Origin: Erodium maritimum
Taxonomy: Eukaryota > Streptophyta > Magnoliopsida > Geraniales > Geraniaceae
Assembly (NCBI GenBank): GCA_963921825.1
Contig: OY997596.1
Coordinates: 8,251,001 to 8,315,000 of the forward strand
Direction: 5' to 3'
DNA: 64,000 bases
Positions within the stretch are counted from its first letter, which is position 1. Each line of letters starts with the position of its first letter. Under the pieces are notes generated by a model. The model saw only the letters and a list, made by a program, of their open reading frames with translations, was not told where the DNA came from and did not search any database. The position numbers and the translations under genes are program-made. This document shows, piece by piece, positions 11,560 to 22,507 of the stretch.

Positions 11560-13189
11560 TCGAGGTTTCACACCTCGGACTGTCCGTCAATTAGGTGGGG
11601 AGGGTCGAGTCAGTGTAGACCCATAGCGTTATGAGTCCTGGTTGAGTTTGTGTTTATGTGCAGTGTTTTTATTGCTGGCTTGTTGATTGATTGATTTTGC
11701 TTGAAACGTTTTAAGCTGTCGCGGGTCGACTCAGGAGCGCTCCTGTAGTCGAACGTGACGGTGCTGACATCAAGTCGGTACAACGTAGTTCGGGGACGCC
11801 TGGACGGGGTTGTGACTGCGTGATGTCAAGTTTGAGGTTTTAAAAATGAGGTGGAGAAGGCTTTACAAAATTTGATTGTTTTGAGTTTGTTTGACTTTTA
11901 TTGGCCCGGTGGGCGTGGTTCGTTGTTGGTTGGCCCGGTGGGCAAGGTTCGTCTTTGGTTGGCCGGTGAGCGGTGGTCGTGTGATTGTGTTGTTTTTGGC
12001 CATGTTGGCTTATGACTGAGGTCGGGTTTTAGTGCCGTAACTGTGTTATGTGTTTGGTGGTTGTTGTCTGCGACGTACTAGAGTACGGGTCGCTATTAGC
12101 CGGGAAAGTGACGAGTACCCTAGGGTAGACATAGCGGGTGTAAGTAGTGTGAAATCTTTACCGCTATATTATCAGGGTCACTGGTTTGGTCCGGTAGGTA
12201 GAATGGACCGGTTTGGACGCCGGCCCGGTAAGAGGCCCGACATGTTTTGGGTTCCGGCCCGGTAGGGGGTGAGGCCCGACTAGGTTACCGGCTCGGAGAG
12301 TGGCATGGCAGGGGTCGTGTACCGGCCTGGTCCAGTGAGCCGCCTTCAATTTTCATTGGTTGTTTTTGTTTCATTGTGCGTTTAGGTTTGGGGTTGTGTG
12401 ACTCGGTTCACGTTCGTGCGGTTTGAGCGTTGGTTTTACGTGTCTGTGTTCACGGTTGTGTTAGTTGTAGAGGCCGTAGGCCTGGTGTACGGTTGGGTTG
12501 TTGTTGAGTTTTTCGCTTACGTACTATTATAATTAAGGCATTAATAGCATGAGCAATGGTGTTTTACTGAATCGAGGACGTGATTTCCCGTGTCGAGGTT
12601 TATCTTACTTGAGTGAGTACTAAGTTGTTGATAGCGTGAGCGGTGTGACGTTTGGCATCTGGTTTTGAGGTAGTGGTTTGCCCTGCCTAGATCGGTAAGT
12701 CTTTAGTGCGTTACTAGTATGCCATAATCGAACGGGTGTCCGTGGAGGTGAGCATAACGCTCATCCCCTTTACTACTTTTCCCGCAAGGGACGAGTAGCG
12801 AACACTGGTTTGGTTGCGGAAAGTTACAAATAATGCCTAGAGGACCGTGTGAGGGTTACACTAGACCTTACTAGGGTGACTAATGGAGTGGGTGTTCGGT
12901 TTCCGTTTTGGGCGTCAGTTTCATTGGATGTCGGGTTATCACACTCGTTTGTTCGTCGATTCGTGCTGAGGGGTTGGGGCTGAGTTTAGAGCCGTTGAGT
13001 CCACCCCTGCGTCGTGACACGCCGGTTGGTGGTGGGGTGGTGTTGACTAGGGTCTGTCGTGCCTGCGGAGTTAGAGAAGCGAACCGGTCTATGAAGTTCG
13101 AGAGAGGGCTCAAGAGCCCTGATGCTGGATCGAGTCCTCACCCCGAGGATCAGGTATGTTCGGAGTTGATAAACACGATAACTGTGGAA

Positions 13190-13661
13190 GAAGCAGAAGC
13201 AGGCCACACCAGTACAGGATCAATCCAAAGCGGCGGAGGCGTGGACCTGTCCGACTCAGGGGACGTGAGAAGTAAATATCGATGGCGCGCTCTTTGCGGC
13301 GGCTAACCTGATGGGGACAGGATGGATATGTAGGGATGATCGGGGGAGTATTATGGCGGCCCGATCGACATCCTTCCATGGCCCCCAGAACCCGGGTCTG
13401 GTGGAGGCATATGCTATCAGAGATGCGTTGACTTGGCTTAGGCAACATCCGCACCAGAGGGCGACAATAAGGAGCGACTGTAAGGTCATAGTGGATATGA
13501 TCAATAAAGGGGGGAGACTTCTCTCCCCTTTAGGGACAATCATCACAGATTGTATTTCCCTGTTATTTAATCTCGAGTACGTGCAACTCGTTTTTGTAAA
13601 GCGGACAGCGAACAAAGCAGCTCACTGGCTAACCAGGACGGCTTGTTCATCCCCTGTCTGA
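13190..13661 (+). pseudogene. LINE ORF2, RNase H domain (distal part)
   Basis: In-frame sequence from about 13190 leads into an RNase H fold: VNIDGALFA (first aspartate), GTGWICRD, VEAYAIRDAL (glutamate), IRSDCKVIVDMI (aspartate) and the C-terminal KRTANKAAHWL. It ends at a stop near 13661 and is followed by an 81-base 3' UTR and the A tail. One stop sits before VNIDGA. Roughly 100-150 codons expected between the zinc-binding region at 8087 and this domain are not found on either side of the inserted gypsy element, so part of the LINE was lost when or after that element arrived. Confidence 0.88.
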
Positions 13662-13749
13662 AATTGGTCTGAGGGTCACATCCCGGCACCTCTTCAAAGT
13701 ATCCTTCTTGTCGATATTTAAATAAAATTTACATTGCCTCTCAAAAAAA

Positions 13750-13762
13750 TCTCTAACATAAA
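13750..13762. repeat. Right target-site duplication of the LINE
   Basis: An exact copy of 4341-4353, directly after the A tail. It carries a duplicate of the nine terminal bases of the copia LTR. Confidence 0.92.
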
Positions 13763-14306
13763 TAAACACGTATAAATTGTGCTAGAGGTATATATTTATG
13801 GTATGGACAAGAATTTTTCAGTTTTGATGCAAAATCCTTCCTTTTCCATGTTACTTGAAGTCGGAACAGTCCGAGCCCGCAAACAAACCCTTCTCGAATC
13901 GTGAACCATGAAACTATTGAAACTCGACATCGGCCGATATCACGACACGTCGTCTCTCATCAAACAGCTATTGTCCCTTTACCCTACACGCGCCCACACA
14001 GAATCACATATTTTTCGAACTTTAATAGTTTATTTTGCCAAATATGATCAGTGAGGAAGAGACCTGACCTGAGCAGGAGTGTAGTGTGACTGCGACTGTG
14101 GTTTTTAGTCACTGCCTTTTTATTCCCTTCCGAGACTGATTGAGAGAGAGAGAGAGAGAGAGACCGAGTGTTTGTTTCTTGGGAAAAAAGTTTCTGAAAA
14201 TTTGGGGTTTTGCTGTATTTACGCCAAATGTGATTTTTTTTCCTTATTCGTCCGTATTTGTCGGGTTTGATACCAGTCCCAGCCGTGGACTCTCTCAATC
14301 TCTTCA
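13763..14306 (+). promoter_or_regulatory. Upstream region of the Agenet-PHD gene
   Basis: These 544 bases lie between the LINE's right target duplication and the gene's start codon and must hold its promoter and 5' UTR. A (GA)n tract sits at 14142-14163, common in plant 5' leaders. No clear TATA box was assigned. The LINE insertion therefore lies only about 0.5 kb upstream of the coding start. Confidence 0.45.
14142..14163. repeat. (GA)11 microsatellite in the 5' leader
   Basis: An uninterrupted GA run, 144 bases before the start codon at 14307. Confidence 0.85.
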
Positions 14307-17300
14307 ATGGCATTGGAAGCTGAAGACCCAGATGTTGGTGGTAGGAGAAAGAGGAGGAGGCGTGTCAATAATGGGAGATTTAGCGCTGGTGATCAAGTAG
14401 AGGTATCAATGGCGGGGTTTTCCCTCTCTGTATCTTCATCGTTCTCGTTTTATTCATGGGTTGGATATTTTATTTCTAGGTTTTGTGTTTCCTTTTTGTT
14501 GATTATGTTTGATTTTGCTTGTTCTTAGTATTGCTGGTCTCTCCACTCTCTTTTGCCCACTCAATTTTAGGACTATGTTTCTGGATTTTTCTTACTTCGA
14601 CTCTAGCTACATTGTGCCCTTTTGTTATTTCTTTCCTGTGTTCTTTAATCATCTGCTGCTGTTTTGTGTTATGTTTGTCATTCATGCAAGCCTTGTTCTT
14701 CACAGGGTGAGAAAAACCCAAACTTTAAATGTGGGTGTTTATGAGTGTATGGTGTTTTTAATGTTTCAATGAACAATTAATTACCGGAGCTACTAGTTTT
14801 GTTGTGTACAATGGGCAGTAGTTAATTTCGAATTCCAAGTTAAAAACCCTGAAATTTTGCAGGTCAAGAGTGAAGAAGATGGCTTCCATGGTTCATGGCA
14901 CCCTGGAACAGTCATTAAATGTGTACGTGGAGTTTGTCATGTTCGCTACAACAATTTTGTCATCAAGGATGGCCTGTCTCGCCACCTCATCGGGAAAATT
15001 AAGGTTTCAGCCTTTACTGATGGTAGTAGTGAGTGTGGCGATGAGAACCGTTATGATTATAGCAAGCTTTTAAGGCCACGACCACCTCAGCTTGAGGTTG
15101 GGGTGTGGAATCTAAACTATGGATTGTGTGTGGATGTTTGGCACATGGATGCTTGGTGGGAGGGTGTGGTTTTTGATCTTGAGGATGGCGCAAAGGAGAG
15201 GAGAATATTCTTCCCAGATTTGGGTGACGAAATGATTGTACAAATCAATGCAATTCGAATTACACAAGACTGGAGTGAGGTCTCTGGGACTTGGAAGCAC
15301 CGGGGGACCTGGTTGTTTCTTGAGTTGTTGGAGGATGAGTCATTTATCCTCCCAGCATCAGTGAAACAAGTATGGTATGATGTGAGGTTGAAAGAAGGTT
15401 TTCAGAAGATTGGGCAGTGGACTTCCACAGAGAAAGATCTATGGATGGAGTTAATAAAGGAAGTTATTGATGAGCACCTGAGTATCTTTTCCAGATTCGT
15501 TATGCAACCCATGCCAGAGATAGCTGAATCTGAATGTGCTCTTGCTCCAGTGACTACTGTTATTAGCAGTAATGGCCAAAGGGAATTTGTAAAGTGGCAA
15601 CCTGTTAATCCTGACATAGTCCCTGGAGCTAAGTTCTGCCCAGATGCTGTAACTGGATATGCAGCTACTTCATCTACAGGGAATAGAAAGGTTCAGAGTT
15701 CACTCAAAACAAATGTCAGGATGCATCTCTTATACCTTGGCTGGAAAATCGAGTTTATGAGAGACAATGCCTCGCTTAATAACATCCCTAGATTTCGTTA
15801 CATATCTCCTGATGGGAAAATGCACTACTCATTGGTACAGGTCTGCCTTGCATTGAATGGCTCGACCTTGGAGTTGGAAATTCCTACCTCAAACACTCAA
15901 GATGACCCAATGGGTTTGATAGCTTTACCTGATGATCAGTTACCATCTTCACTTGATGTTGACTTTCAAGAGAATGAGAATAGGGATAGCTTTTCTTCCC
16001 CTGAAGCTATTCGGGAATATTGTCATAACTATGCAGCTCACAGAGGCAATACAGAAATCAAGCAGAAGGTGAAGAAACAGCTCTTGTCCATGGGGTGGGA
16101 GCGGCACCAGGTGCCCAAGATGGTAAGCGGTAAGTTGAGATTTGCTTATCACTACTATTCACCAAGTGGTAAGTGGTTTTACTCTCTCCGCACAGCTTGT
16201 GAAAGCTTTTTGGATGAAGAAGGTGTAGGCTCTAAAAGGCGAAGACAAGTTGGCTTGCAGCTGTGTCTTTCCGAGGATCAAATCTGCCTCCCAAAGTTGA
16301 AAAGAAGGAAGGTTTCTGGTGCTTTGATCAAAATAGGAGATGCTAGTCCCTCAAGTCCAACAAGGGAGATGAGGTCAAGCAAAAGAGTACGACAGATGGT
16401 GCCTCCAAGTTCCACACACAACATTCCACAAACTACACTATCTTGGTTGATAGACAACAATGCCGTGTTGCCAAGGGCAAAGGTTATCTACCGTAGCAGA
16501 AGGGACTTATGTCAATTGGAAATGGCTGAAGGCAGGATAACTCGTAAAGGGATTCAGTGTAGATGCTGTCAGGAGGTGTTTACTCCTAGCAAATTTGCAG
16601 TTCATGCTGGCAATGGCAGCAGTGATGACTGTGCATCAGCCAATATATTCTTGAAAGATGGAAGTTCCTTGCTAGATTGCCAGAAGCAAGTGATAAACAA
16701 AATCAACATTACAAGAGTTGTTCATGATAAGAAGAAGGGGACACGTTTTCAGGGTGAGAATGATGATTTGTGTACTGTTTGCCACTATGGTGGGGATTTA
16801 GTCCTGTGTGATGCATGCCCTTCTGCATTCCATATGAGTTGTCTAGGTTTGGAGGTATTTTACATTTCCATCTCTTGGATAGGCCTAAATCACTCTTTTC
16901 TTCCTGTTATTTTTAGAAGAATTTCTCACTTTTGTCTGCAGGATATTCCGGATGGTGACTGGTTCTGCCAATCTTGCTGTTGTAGAATATGTCAACAGTG
17001 CGTGCTCAAAGCAGACACTGAGCATCATGTGGATGATACAGTCAATGATATCTTCAACTGTGATCAATGCCATACAAGATGTAGGTTATCCTTTCTATGT
17101 TGTAGATTTGTGTTTTATCTACATACAAGTTAATACCGAGTATAGAAAATGCATATTGGAATGTATTGAATTTTCTATTTATTGATATAGATGACCTTGG
17201 ATGCCTAATGACACAAAAAATAGCCACTACAAAAAGAATTCCTGGAGATAGATGGTTTTGCAGTAAGAAGTGTGGAGAGGTACTTCAGACATATCATCTT

Positions 17301-20300
17301 TTATTTATTTTGAAATATATTGGCTTGTATTTAGTGTTTTGCAGAGATTTATTAGTTTGTGTCTAATCATGCTCTGTTCATTCTGCCTTCAACCAGTGAA
17401 GACTGCATATTATGTGATGGACTGTGCTCTAATTCGAGCACGATTCAATTTGTTGGATGTCACATACGCATGGTATTTATGATCATGTCACTATTGCAGA
17501 TATTTAATGGCCTTCACAAGCTGATAGGAAAATCAATTCCAGTAGGTGTGGAGAATTTAACTTGGACATTGTTGAAGCCCACACAGCTAGATGCACATGC
17601 TTCTGGTGCTTATGTTGAAGCCTTGACAGAAATTTATCGGAAGCTCCAAGTTGCTGTTCGGGTGATGCATGAGTGCTTTGAGCCTGTTAAAGATCCCCAC
17701 ACCAAGAGAGATCTTGTTGAAGATGTCATTTTCAACAGAGAGTGAGGCCTTCTAATCTTTTACTGAACTTACAAAAGTCATCTTCACAGTTTTCATCTAA
17801 GTCTGAACAGTTATGTCATTTAATTTTCACTTAGGTAATACCAAGTACTGAACACCAAGTATTTCCTCCTTAGGTTAATCCCAGCAATTTATATAATGCA
17901 GGTCAGAGCTAAATCGGTTGAACTTCCAAGGGTTTTATACAGTGCTTTTAGAGAGAAATGATGAACTAATTACCGTAGCAGTTGTGAGGTGAGTTTTATA
18001 GAGTCCCTTCTTACAAGATATAAATCTTTATAGGAATGCAATTGTTGGAAGTATAATAACCTGAACAGTTCTATATTTGTAATAGGGTGCATGGTGAAAA
18101 GGTAGCAGAATTACCTCTCATAGGTACCAGGTTTTGTCACCGGAGAAATGGGATGTGCCGCATATTGATGAATGAGCTTGAAAAGGTTTGTCTATTTGCA
18201 TCCACATGTCTGTGCTTTCAATTTATTTTTGTTTTCCTGTGTTTGATAGGAAGGAGGCATAAAAGTTATGGTTTGAAAACATGTAGTGTTTACCTTAAGC
18301 AAGATGAGACCATAAAGGATATATCAAAAGGGCCAGCCTCTCTTAGAATGCTATGACCAATTGTGACCTGTTTGAACACGATCTCTAGCTATAAGAGTTA
18401 CTTGGAAAATTTGGACTTGTGAAAGATCATGATATTTGATTTTCACGCCATTCAGGGCTAGTGTTTTTTGTTTTGGGGAAGCCAAGGAGATGTCCTTTTC
18501 TCTTTCCATTATTTACCCTTAAGACCACAGCCAAGAGTGCTTTCTAATCAATTTTAGGCATGTAGTTCAGGAGTATTAAGCTATCATTCTTAATCTAATA
18601 GGTAAACTAGTAATCTTCTGCCCGACTTTTGTTTGCATATAACGTTTGAAGTTTATCATTAGCAAAATCATTGAAAATTCAAGTATCTACTTCCGTTGGA
18701 TCATCATTCCGTTGGATCATCATTTTAGTATGGATACTTTGTAATGCTTAATAATTATATATGTTGTTTGGAAGGCTTTATTTACTCTACTCTGGCTTTG
18801 CGAAAACATATATCATGTGTAATGTGGTATGTGTGGTCATGTAGCTGCATAATATTGTGTGTACTCGATAAAAGGAAATAGTGTATGTATGGTTGAGTGC
18901 ATGATATTTTTTGGGGCATGGCAATTGCAAAACTCAGAATTTAGTTTTTACTACATGCAGAATCACATATTTATAGTTACACAAGTTGGGTTATAGCAGA
19001 ACAGAATTGATAAGATTTCTAGAAATCCTATCTATACTTTTAGATTGATCTCTCCAACACCCCCCCTTTACGTGTAAGCCGGATAACATAACGAGTCTTG
19101 CACATAAACCAATAGGGTATTGCTGGAACGAAATTTTGTCAATGTGTCAGATTCCTACCTCGAAAAGATAGAGATCAATAGACTAGCTCAAAGTACAAGT
19201 TGGGCCTCCATCTAAAAGCTTAAACTAATTGGCGTAGCCCCATATGCTAGTTATGTTAGCTGATCTCTTGATTCACTTCGTATCTTTAAGGGACTCCACA
19301 CCCTTCTCACGTCCAGGCCGAAACGTGAATCATGGGATTTTGATATCACGATAATCAATGGTTGAGAAACTGATATAACTTTGGTTTCCGAAGATCTTCA
19401 ATATCTATATCACCATGTATTTATTGGAAATGAGAAAGAGGTTTGAAACTTGAAACATATGCCAACTGATCTTGTTAGCTCATTATATCTTCATACCATA
19501 TGTTCTCTTAATAGTTTTAGAAATCCCTTGAGCCTTACACCTCATTGAGAGGCCTACGCCTCGCCGTCTAACTCATATGAGGCTAAATCAGTGTACCTTA
19601 GTTTAACTTTGTTGTCTTGAACAATGTTTTTTTTTTATGTTTTTCAAAGTTTAGTATTAAAATTTGTTGGGTTTTTGTAAACAATGTATTTGGACAAACC
19701 CAAAATACCCTAAAAAGAAAGAAAGAAAAACTCTAAGCTTATTCTCTTCTCATCTCTTGTGAGGGGGAGTCAATTTGAAGGTGATTCTAGGAGTGATGAT
19801 GGATATTATGATTTTATGCAATTTGATTACTCTTCATAAAATATAATGATAATGGAAATGATGGAGATAGTGACGTATTGGATATTTGAGAAAAAATGAT
19901 GATGGAAATTGTGAAGATAGCGACTTCTTGGACTTTTCTTATATTGAGAGTTCAAATCTAATATTCCTCTATTATTCAGGAACTTTTGTTTTATGATTTT
20001 AAGACTTAAACTTTAACTTTTATTAGTTTTTTTTTACTGTTATGAACTTGGATGTTGATTGTTATTAATTGGGATAATTGTTCAAAACTATCCTAAAGTT
20101 TCGTCCACAAACGAGTTGATGCACAAAGTTTCGTCCACGCTGTGTGGCTACCCTGAAGTTTTGTCCACGACTTTTTTAATTTTGACGTAATAGGGATGTT
20201 CCAAATGATGATCTGGGCAGTGCTTCCCGGATTGAATAGAAGCATAGACAAAACTTCAATGCACCCACAAAACGTGGACAAAACTTAAATGCACCCACAA

Positions 20301-22507
20301 AAGCGTGGGCCAAACTTCAATGCACCCTCAAAAGCGTGGACAAAACTTCAGGGTAGCCACACAGCGTGGACAAAACTTTGTGCATCAACTCGTTTGTGGA
20401 CGAAACTTTAGGGTAGTTTTGGACAATTATCCCTTATTAATTGTATGTGATAAAATTTATGTCATATTATTGAGGCTTACACCTCGAGACTTGCTTCTCG
20501 AGGTGCTAAGGAAAAACGCCCCGATTCCCCTTTTTTCCTTTTAAAACCTTGGTTCTCGCTTGAATTCAGATATTTGACTTCTGATTGACAATACTCACAC
20601 TTGAGCATGGAACGACAACTTGGTGGATGCACCCTCGGGGATTTCATTACAACAGAAGCATGATAGATGCACGCTTGGGCATCACTCAGAAAAAAAGGGT
20701 TAATTGTTAAAAACTACCGTATGTATTGTCCACAAGCAAAAAAGTATCTTACGAATTGTCCAGTTTTTAAACCATCCTATCTTTTGACCACAATCGTTTA
20801 CTGGCAAATTTTGGAATATTCTGTTAAAATTAGGGACTTGGCCAATACATAAGGGTTGTAATTTCGTTGAAAAAACTAGTAGATAATCGTGGTCAAAAGA
20901 TAAGGTAGTTTAAAAGAGTAGGCAATACATAAGGTAGTTTTTCTCACGTGAACAGTACATAAGGTAGGTTTTATCAATTAACCAAAAAAAAAACAATTGA
21001 TGCACAAGTTTGCCATACACCGGAGTAGACCAACGCTACATACTTGGTAACATACCTCAACACCAAAATCAAGTCGCACTCTATAGCAACCTTTTGAGTC
21101 ACGACAAAATTTATGGATGCGAGATAAAGGATTGATCACCAAAATCAGAAAAACTGACAACCGGACCATTTCCGCATGGCGGAAGGTGGCGCATGTAGTC
21201 ACTTGCGTCAAGTGGAAGTCATGATTTTCGTCCAACACAAATAATTGCTTGCCGATAGCTCAACAAACGCCTGAAATAGGAGCACCCTTCCCAAATGCTA
21301 GAATGTGAATTGACTTGTTGGCAAAGCAGCAAATGGACTAAAGTCTAACCTAGGACCTGTGTGTGGTTATGAAAACCAGGTTAGCTCTGATACCATGTAA
21401 GACTCATAACTTATTATATGCATTGTCATATGTTTATAGGTACACAAGTTGAGTTCTAGTAGGATACAACTCTATAAGTTATGTAGAAATCCTATCTATT
21501 TGTTTAAATTGATCTCTATCTCATGTTAACTTATTATATGCAGTATCACATGTTGGATAGCTATCCACTACAAACCCCCTTCTTCAATACAAACTACAAA
21601 CTCCTACTAGCCATTGAATGAAGCAAAATCGATGGTTCATATTTAAATTTTGTATTAATGGCATGAATTGTAAATATGCCAAACTTTGAATTTATTTACT
21701 TAAAACCCCCCTAAAAAACAAACATAGATCTAATGGCCTAGATGAGTTTGTAGTTTGTATTATATTAGGGGTTTGTAATAGATAGTCCCCGATAACATGT
21801 TTATAGGTACACTAGTTGCTCTTTCATATTTTATCAGTTTCTTACTAGTGTGACACAATTTCTTCAGAGGCTCGAGGAAGTAGGGGTGGAGAGGTTGATT
21901 TTGCCTGCTGTTCCTAGTGTTCTCAACACATGGACTTCTTCATTTGGATTTTCAAGGATGACAAAGTCTGAGAGATTGCAGTTTCTGGGTTTTACTTTCC
22001 TGGATTTTCAGGATACTTTTATGTGCCAGAAACTTCTGAGAAAGGAGTCTTCACCAGAATCAAGCCGTATGTTTCGTTTCACGTTGGTGTAAATGTAGAT
22101 AAAATCGTCACTTTTGTTGTACTAACTGGTATGGATCTCACTTAACAGGGGTTATGCCTAAAAGCCATGGTGATGTCAATGGCATTAATGTGTCCAGTGC
22201 TGTCTCTGGAGTATTTCAAGCGGATGATACAGAAGGCTTAACTCTGGAGCGAGGAGTTGATGAGTATACACATAAAAACTTGTAAGCAACCTGATCAGAC
22301 TCTGAAGATTGTTGCCATTGTCTTGTTCTTGTGTTGGGAATTTCGTTATTATGCTCACTGACCTTTGTGATCTCCAACAGTATTGATGGATGCAAAGGGA
22401 AGGAAAAAAGAGAGATCCCGATTCTCAAGTGCTACCAGCGGAGGAGGAGATGGGCTGACCGGGATGCTTTGTCGACGTATATAGAAAAACCCAAACAAGC
22501 TCAGTGA
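14307..22507 (+). CDS. Agenet-PHD-GNAT chromatin protein (IDM1/ROS4-like family), 10 exons
   Basis: Exons: 14307-14402, 14863-16854, 16942-17080, 17191-17279, 17500-17741, 17902-17988, 18086-18185, 21868-22066, 22149-22281, 22381-22507. All introns are GT-AG, and the phases join into one frame of 1067 residues. Domains: Agenet/Tudor-like (about 24-190), two copies of a plant domain with LGWKIEF and MGWERHQ cores (about 315-370 and 414-480), a TIFY-binding-type domain (about 558-640), a C4HC3 PHD finger (CTVC..CDAC..FHMSC..WFCQSC, from 668), a second zinc-binding stretch, and a GNAT acetyltransferase (about 850-1000; RRNGMCRILM, LPAVPSVLNTW, FLDFQDT). Relatives with PHD plus GNAT, such as IDM1, acetylate histones and guard genes against methylation. 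The Agenet module makes this one closer to the uncharacterised Agenet-bearing members. The paralogue assignment is inference. Intron 7 is 3.7 kb and full of transposons. Confidence 0.92.
20071..20433. mobile_element. MULE-type MITE with about 100-bp terminal inverted repeats
   Basis: Terminal inverted repeats beginning gggataattgt run about 100 bases (20071-20170 and 20336-20433) and are nearly identical. The element is flanked by the exact 9-bp duplication ttattaatt (20062-20070 and 20434-20442). Long inverted repeats with 9-bp duplications are the mark of Mutator-like elements. The centre contains about three tandem copies of a unit with caaaacttcaatgcaccc. It has no coding capacity and sits in intron 7 inside the older LTR element. 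Confidence 0.88.
20697..20983. mobile_element. Second foldback MITE in intron 7
   Basis: The left end gggttaattgttaaaaactacc is the imperfect complement of the right end ggtaggttttatcaattaacc. Inner segments (ttttgaccacaatcg and cgtggtcaaaagataaggta) are also inverted. Both flanks are A-runs, so any target duplication is ambiguous. Family not assigned. Confidence 0.65.
21527..21835 (-). repeat. Extra LTR fragment in tandem with the right LTR, split by a MITE
   Basis: After the right LTR, sequence like the LTR start recurs (cttattatatgcagtatcaca at 21530-21550) and, beyond a MITE, tgtttataggtacacta (about 21799-21815) continues it. The fragment ends shortly before the exon 8 acceptor at 21867. 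Confidence 0.6.
21555..21794. mobile_element. MITE inserted in the LTR fragment of intron 7
   Basis: The arms actacaaaccccc...atacaaactacaaactc and their complements at the right (gagtttgtagtttgtat...ggggtttgtaatagatag) form terminal inverted repeats. The 7-bp repeat acatgtt at 21548-21554 and 21795-21801 is the probable target duplication. About 240 bp, non-coding. Confidence 0.72.

Larger units (their letters stand above)
8088..13180 (+). mobile_element. Long-LTR Ty3/gypsy-type element A, nested in the LINE
   Basis: A long LTR (8088-11544) starts TGTGAAGACC inside the LINE zinc-binding codons and ends GTTCGTGACA. A tRNA-Met primer-binding site and an untranslated leader homologous to that of element B follow. 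The internal part shows no recognisable gag or pol, and no second LTR was recognised before the LINE resumes near 13180; 12700-12830 looks like a distant LTR fragment. The element is broken. Its LTR belongs to the same family as solo LTR C (3457 versus 3453 bp, near-identical stretches in the second half). Long LTRs and the primer site suggest a Tekay/Del-like chromovirus relative, which is inference. Right boundary approximate. Confidence 0.8.
4354..13749 (+). mobile_element. L1-type plant LINE with RNase H, interrupted by a gypsy element
   Basis: This non-LTR retrotransposon reads left to right: an apurinic-type endonuclease (from 4827), reverse transcriptase, a C-terminal zinc-binding region cut at 8087 by an inserted LTR element, then an RNase H domain (13256-13661), a short 3' UTR and an A tail (13743-13749). 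It is flanked by the 13-bp direct repeat tctctaacataaa (4341-4353 and 13750-13762), a classical target-site duplication that proves both ends. No ORF1 was recognised in the roughly 470 bases before ORF2, so the copy is probably 5'-truncated. ORF2 carries a frameshift near 5835 and a stop at 7952, so it is dead. Confidence 0.93.
18930..21530 (-). mobile_element. Short-LTR (copia-like) element in intron 7, antisense to the gene
   Basis: Two related LTRs of about 135 bp flank the element: 18930-19059 and 21396-21530, sharing stretches such as tttatag-tacacaagttg and aaatcctatctat. Beside the right LTR is the complement of the tRNA-Met primer site (21384-21395); beside the left one is a pyrimidine tract (19060-19070), the complement of a polypurine tract. 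Both place the element on the minus strand. No coding domain was recognised. It looks old and broken, and DNA elements have entered it. The splice sites of the host exons are untouched. Confidence 0.72.

Noticed and set aside
13750-13762. LTR-like terminus tctctaaca as a second copia end
   Set aside because: It is only the LINE target duplication copying nine bases of the LTR.
17281-17499. Open frames between exons 4 and 5 of the Agenet-PHD gene
   Set aside because: Joining KKCGE to IFNGLHKLIGK matches the family in frame, so this stretch is intron, although it stays open in another frame.
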